Of a stretch of DNA of 64,000 nt, positions 63,989 through 64,000 are shown piece after piece. The DNA lies in contig DATJMX010000028.1 of assembly GCA_035508495.1 (NCBI GenBank), forward strand, positions 58,326-122,325, read 5' to 3'. Below the pieces are notes generated by a model that was given only the letters and a program-made list of their open reading frames with translations, made no database searches and was not told where the DNA came from. The translations under genes were made by a program, and so were the position numbers. The DNA is from Candidatus Binataceae bacterium (GTDB lineage Bacteria > Desulfobacterota > Binatia > Binatales > Binataceae). Numbering within the stretch: the first letter of the stretch is position 1; every line of letters starts with the position of its first letter.

Positions 63989-64000
63989 ATGATCGCGACG
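63985..64000 (+). CDS. start of a gene coupled to the ECF sigma factor, probably anti-sigma (3' end outside window)
   Basis: ATGAATGATCGCGACG opens a frame reading MNDRD, overlapping the sigma stop by four bases. Only five residues are visible. An anti-sigma (zf-HC2-like) protein is expected from position alone. Confidence 0.45.

Overview
This is a GC-rich (roughly 60-65 percent by eye) chromosomal segment of a free-living Gram-negative bacterium, packed with genes and without any recognisable phage, transposase, CRISPR array, rRNA or tRNA. Gram-negative envelope genes (SurA-like chaperone, NlpD-like LysM/M23 lipoprotein, Tat-exported class A beta-lactamase), an archease/RtcB pair, and many amidohydrolase and CoA-transferase catabolic genes fit an uncultured environmental lineage of the deltaproteobacterial/Binatota type. 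That placement is inference; no single gene here proves the phylum.

Layout. 0-6.8 kb: the end of glgB, a cupin gene with two inverted-repeat operators next to a WYL regulator, a 3-His cupin plus metal-dependent amidohydrolase pair, an alpha/beta hydrolase and a D-aminoacylase-type amidohydrolase. 7-12 kb: a minus-strand operon for a molybdenum hydroxylase (separate FAD subunit, then a fused [2Fe-2S]-molybdopterin subunit), a membrane-anchored ABM protein and a guanine-deaminase-like protein, suggesting purine or N-heterocycle oxidation. 12-14 kb: a SnoaL-like protein, a decayed DUF3175 gene and a tandem pair of exported eight-cysteine proteins. 14-20.5 kb: pcm, LysM/M23 lipoprotein, apt, zinc-type CDF transporter, archease, RtcB, cysteine hydrolase, membrane redoxin. 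20.4-22.4 kb: thiS-thiG-thiE behind a textbook promoter and TPP riboswitch. 22.4-24.6 kb: an orphan Phd-type antitoxin, a beta-lactamase and an SDR.

24.7-31.4 kb is a housekeeping run (alr, purH, purD, Sua5/YrdC-type tsaC, DUF1015, histidine phosphatase). 31.6-37.7 kb holds a CaiB-type CoA transferase, a peptidase-E-like protein, a DUF4331 protein, and eno-gpmI with overlapping stop and start. 38-43.5 kb: a NorD-like VWA protein, an active/inactive M16 peptidase pair and DUF488. 43.5-52.1 kb: a minus-strand operon mfd-surA-pdxA-uvrA. 52.1-54.6 kb: three tandem exported PDZ paralogs. 54.7-59.3 kb: a D-2-hydroxyacid dehydrogenase, then a SufR-like Fe-S regulator divergent from a translationally coupled pair of a Rieske-fusion protein and a questin-oxidase-like protein. 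59.4-64 kb: a methyltransferase, a second D-aminoacylase-type/metal-dependent amidohydrolase pair, and an ECF sigma factor with the start of its probable anti-sigma gene.

The features most worth following are the SufR-like/Rieske-fusion/questin-oxidase-like locus, the triple PDZ array, the paired eight-cysteine exported proteins, and a ~55-bp palindromic element present in two opposite copies 33 kb apart. Transcripts are mostly short operons joined by ATGA/GTGA/TGATG overlaps and often closed by GC-rich hairpins.
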